DNA from: an uncultured Prevotella sp.
Lineage (GTDB): Bacteria; Bacteroidota; Bacteroidia; Bacteroidales; Bacteroidaceae
Reading direction: 5' to 3'
Length of the DNA: 7,787 nucleotides
Assembly (NCBI GenBank): GCA_938023885.1
Contig: CALJCU010000501.1
Location: forward strand, 1-7,787
Shown here: positions 5,858 through 7,787 of the stretch, one piece after another
Layout of the letters: the number at the start of each line of letters is the position of its first letter
Numbering within the stretch: position 1 is the stretch's first letter
Position numbers and translations under genes: made by a program
Notes under the pieces: generated by a model
Database searches by the model: none
What the model was told of the DNA's origin: nothing
The model's input: only the letters and a program-made list of their open reading frames with translations

Positions 5858-7787
5858 ATGAAACTCAATATTCTATCATTACTGATATTTCTATCGCTTG
5901 CCGTAAACGCATCGGCAGAGACAAAGTCCGATGCGGAGACCGCCAAACTCAAGGCAGAGACCGAGCGATATGTAAAACTCGTCCAGGCTCAACCCGACTG
6001 GCTCATCTCCCGCCTACAGATGTACTGGTCGTCACATGCCACCGATGTGTTCATCCGTGGTGAGGCCTTCGACCATCCCGGAGGCAACCGTGCTCCTGAG
6101 CCTACGGTGAAGTTCGCAGGCACGCGTGGCACCGAGTCGCAATATGATCGGCCTGAGCTTGAGGACATCGTTCCCTACGACGATGACGCAGCCGGCGATG
6201 TTACCTATATTAACAAACAAACTGGCAAAAAAGAGAAGACCAATCCCGCCAAGACCGGCAACAATATACAAGGAGTGAACCGGCAGATCATGGGCATTGC
6301 ACGTGATGCCGCTAAGGTGTATGCAGCTACAGTTGATACCGCCTATGGCAATATGGCCGCACGCGTCTTTGATGTATACATGAAAGGCATCTATTACCGC
6401 AATGTGCCTACAGACCTCAACCACGGACATCAGCAGACGCTCGTCGGCATGACGACGTTCGAAGTCATTCATGAAGACATCATCGACGAACTGACACAGA
6501 CCTACCCACTTATCAAACCGCTCCTTTGAAGTGATACGACTCTCGTGGACGCAGCTTTTAAGAAATGGGCAGACAACATCATCGCCAACGGTGTGCCTCA
6601 TAACAATTGGGACCTCTTCCAGGCTGACTTCATCCTGAAGATTGCTCTTGTGCTCAATGATGACCATTGCTATGCCGACGGCAAGGGCCGCCAGCATTAC
6701 CTTGCAGCCATCACTCACGAGAACAGCATCCGTCAGTGGAGCATGAACAAGCTTATCAGTTTCGGCTTCAACCGTCGGTCCAATACTTGGTATGAGTCAC
6801 CGAGCTACAGTCTGACAGTCCTCAACACCTTTGCTGACTTCTCCAACCGTCTCGACAGTAAGACAGGCATCGACCTTTTCAGACAGCACCCCGTTCTCAT
6901 CCGAGCTCTTCAGACCGCGCCACAGTACCTCTTCCCAAACCGCATGTTTGTCGGATTCGGCGATAGCCATCCTTCGTACCTCAAGACAGAAGGGATAGAC
7001 CGAGTCATCGGTTATGCCACACGGCATCACAACACACAGTTAGAGAAAGGCATGTCCGACTTGAGAAACATTGTCCTCCCTTCTGCCACCAATAAAGACA
7101 TAGCTCATTACGCCAGTGGCGTGTTCTATGCGCCTAACGTGTCGTGGATCGCCTTACGCACAGGCATGGACAAGCAACACGACCTCATGGCATCGCTCAA
7201 CGCCAGTCTCGGCAACCACCAACATGCCAACGGCCTCTCCCTCGAGATCTATGGCAAAGGTTACGTGCTTGGTCCTGATGCCGGTATCGGCAAATACCTC
7301 TACAGCGGGCTCGACTATTCGGAATACTACTCACAGATGCCGGCTCACAACACCGTCGTCGTCGATGGCATCTCGTCCTACCCCGTGATGATGTCGAACC
7401 ATTCGTTCAAGCTCATTGTCTCCTACCCCACCGTCTCAGTCGATCAGCCTGCATCAGCAAAGCTGTCGGAAGAGGACAACAACTTCTCCTATACTACCGT
7501 GAGTTTCATTGAGCCGGAGACCCAGGCCAAGCAGCAACGCACCGTCGCCGTGGTGAAAACAAGCGAGAAGGGTGGCTTCTACATCGATGTGTTCCGCAGC
7601 CGTAAGATGGAAGGTGGCGACAAGACCCACGACTACTTCTATCACAACCTCGGACAGACGATGACGCTCACTGACTTCAACGGCAACGCGCTTCCAACTA
7701 AGCCAACAGAGGAGCTCGCCTTCGCCGGCGGACACCTTTATGCTTACTCCTATTTATATAATAAGGAGAGCGTGGAGACAACAAAAG
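5858..7787 (+). pseudogene. Secreted heparinase II/III-superfamily polysaccharide lyase, interrupted by in-frame TGA; runs off the window
   Basis: The gene begins MKLNILSLLIFLSLAVNASA, a Sec signal peptide with probable cleavage after ASA. Codons 1-223 form an alpha-helical lyase domain containing NHGHQQT at 188-194. Codon 224 is TGA (6527-6529). The same frame then stays open for 419 codons to the window end, with beta-sandwich-like sequence including GNHQHANG (H454, H456) and YYSQMPAHNT (Y490, Y491, H497), motifs typical of Hepar_II_III lyases that cleave uronate-containing polysaccharides by beta-elimination. Numbering counts the TGA. Products would enter the KDG route encoded by the divergent kdgK-eda operon. 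The PL family (PL12, 17, 21 or 40-like) cannot be assigned from memory. One point change could have created the stop; the sequence does not say which codon was ancestral. Without readthrough the product lacks the catalytic C-terminal part. No clear promoter was found in 5751-5857. Confidence 0.8.

Noticed and set aside
6527..6546. TGA in the lyase as a selenocysteine codon
   Set aside because: Only a 4-bp hairpin (ACGA/TCGT) follows, no convincing SECIS structure is seen, and heparinase-type lyases have no known need for selenocysteine at such a site.
6032..6718. 228-codon open frame on the minus strand across the lyase gene, spanning the TGA
   Set aside because: It is antisense to sequence that reads as a continuous lyase on the + strand, has no recognisable domain, and is the sort of shadow frame expected in GC-balanced coding DNA.
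1..7787. CRISPR array, restriction-modification or anti-phage defence genes
   Set aside because: No regularly spaced repeats or recognisable defence proteins were seen; every large frame is explained by the IS element, the uronate operon or the lyase.

Overview
The window looks like Bacteroidota DNA, probably a gut or rumen Prevotella/Bacteroides-like organism. This is inferred from four things: the kdgK promoter fits the Bacteroidota -33 TTG / -7 TAnnTTTG pattern; start codons follow A/T-rich leaders without clear Shine-Dalgarno sequences; the recombinase stub resembles Bacteroidota tyrosine integrases; and uronate catabolism genes sit beside a heparinase II/III-type lyase. The species cannot be fixed from the sequence.

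Positions 1-2400 are a mobile-element junction. An IS21-family element enters from the left with an intact istA and an istB cut off just after its Walker A region. At about 2008/2009 the sequence switches to the first ~50 codons of a minus-strand tyrosine recombinase. Next comes a cloverleaf tRNA-Arg(TCT) on the minus strand, with a poorly paired T stem. Another 36 bp on lies the 5' half of a second tRNA-Arg(TCT), which stops in its anticodon region. The two tRNA copies share the 8-mer TTCTAAGC where the second one breaks. The simplest reading is an old integrative element that recombined in the anticodon loop of a chromosomal tRNA-Arg gene and brought a tRNA-Arg copy of its own. Its integrase was later destroyed by an IS21-associated rearrangement.

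Positions 2527-5650 are a minus-strand operon transcribed from the right: kdgK (KDG kinase), eda (KDPG aldolase), then a GltD/GltA-type FeS-flavoprotein oxidoreductase whose ATG overlaps the eda stop codon (TAATG). KdgK and Eda are consecutive steps, KDG to KDPG to pyruvate plus glyceraldehyde-3-phosphate. The kdgK promoter is well formed, and a 16-bp near-perfect palindrome with a central CG, like a LacI-family operator, sits between its -33 and -7 boxes.

From 5858 to the right edge runs a divergent gene for a secreted heparinase II/III-superfamily polysaccharide lyase. It is interrupted once, by an in-frame TGA at 6527-6529, after which the same frame stays open and family-like to the end of the window. 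An active lyase would release unsaturated uronates that drain through KDG, so the lyase and the kdgK-eda operon form a plausible catabolic locus. In this strain the lyase may be broken, or the TGA may be a sequencing error.
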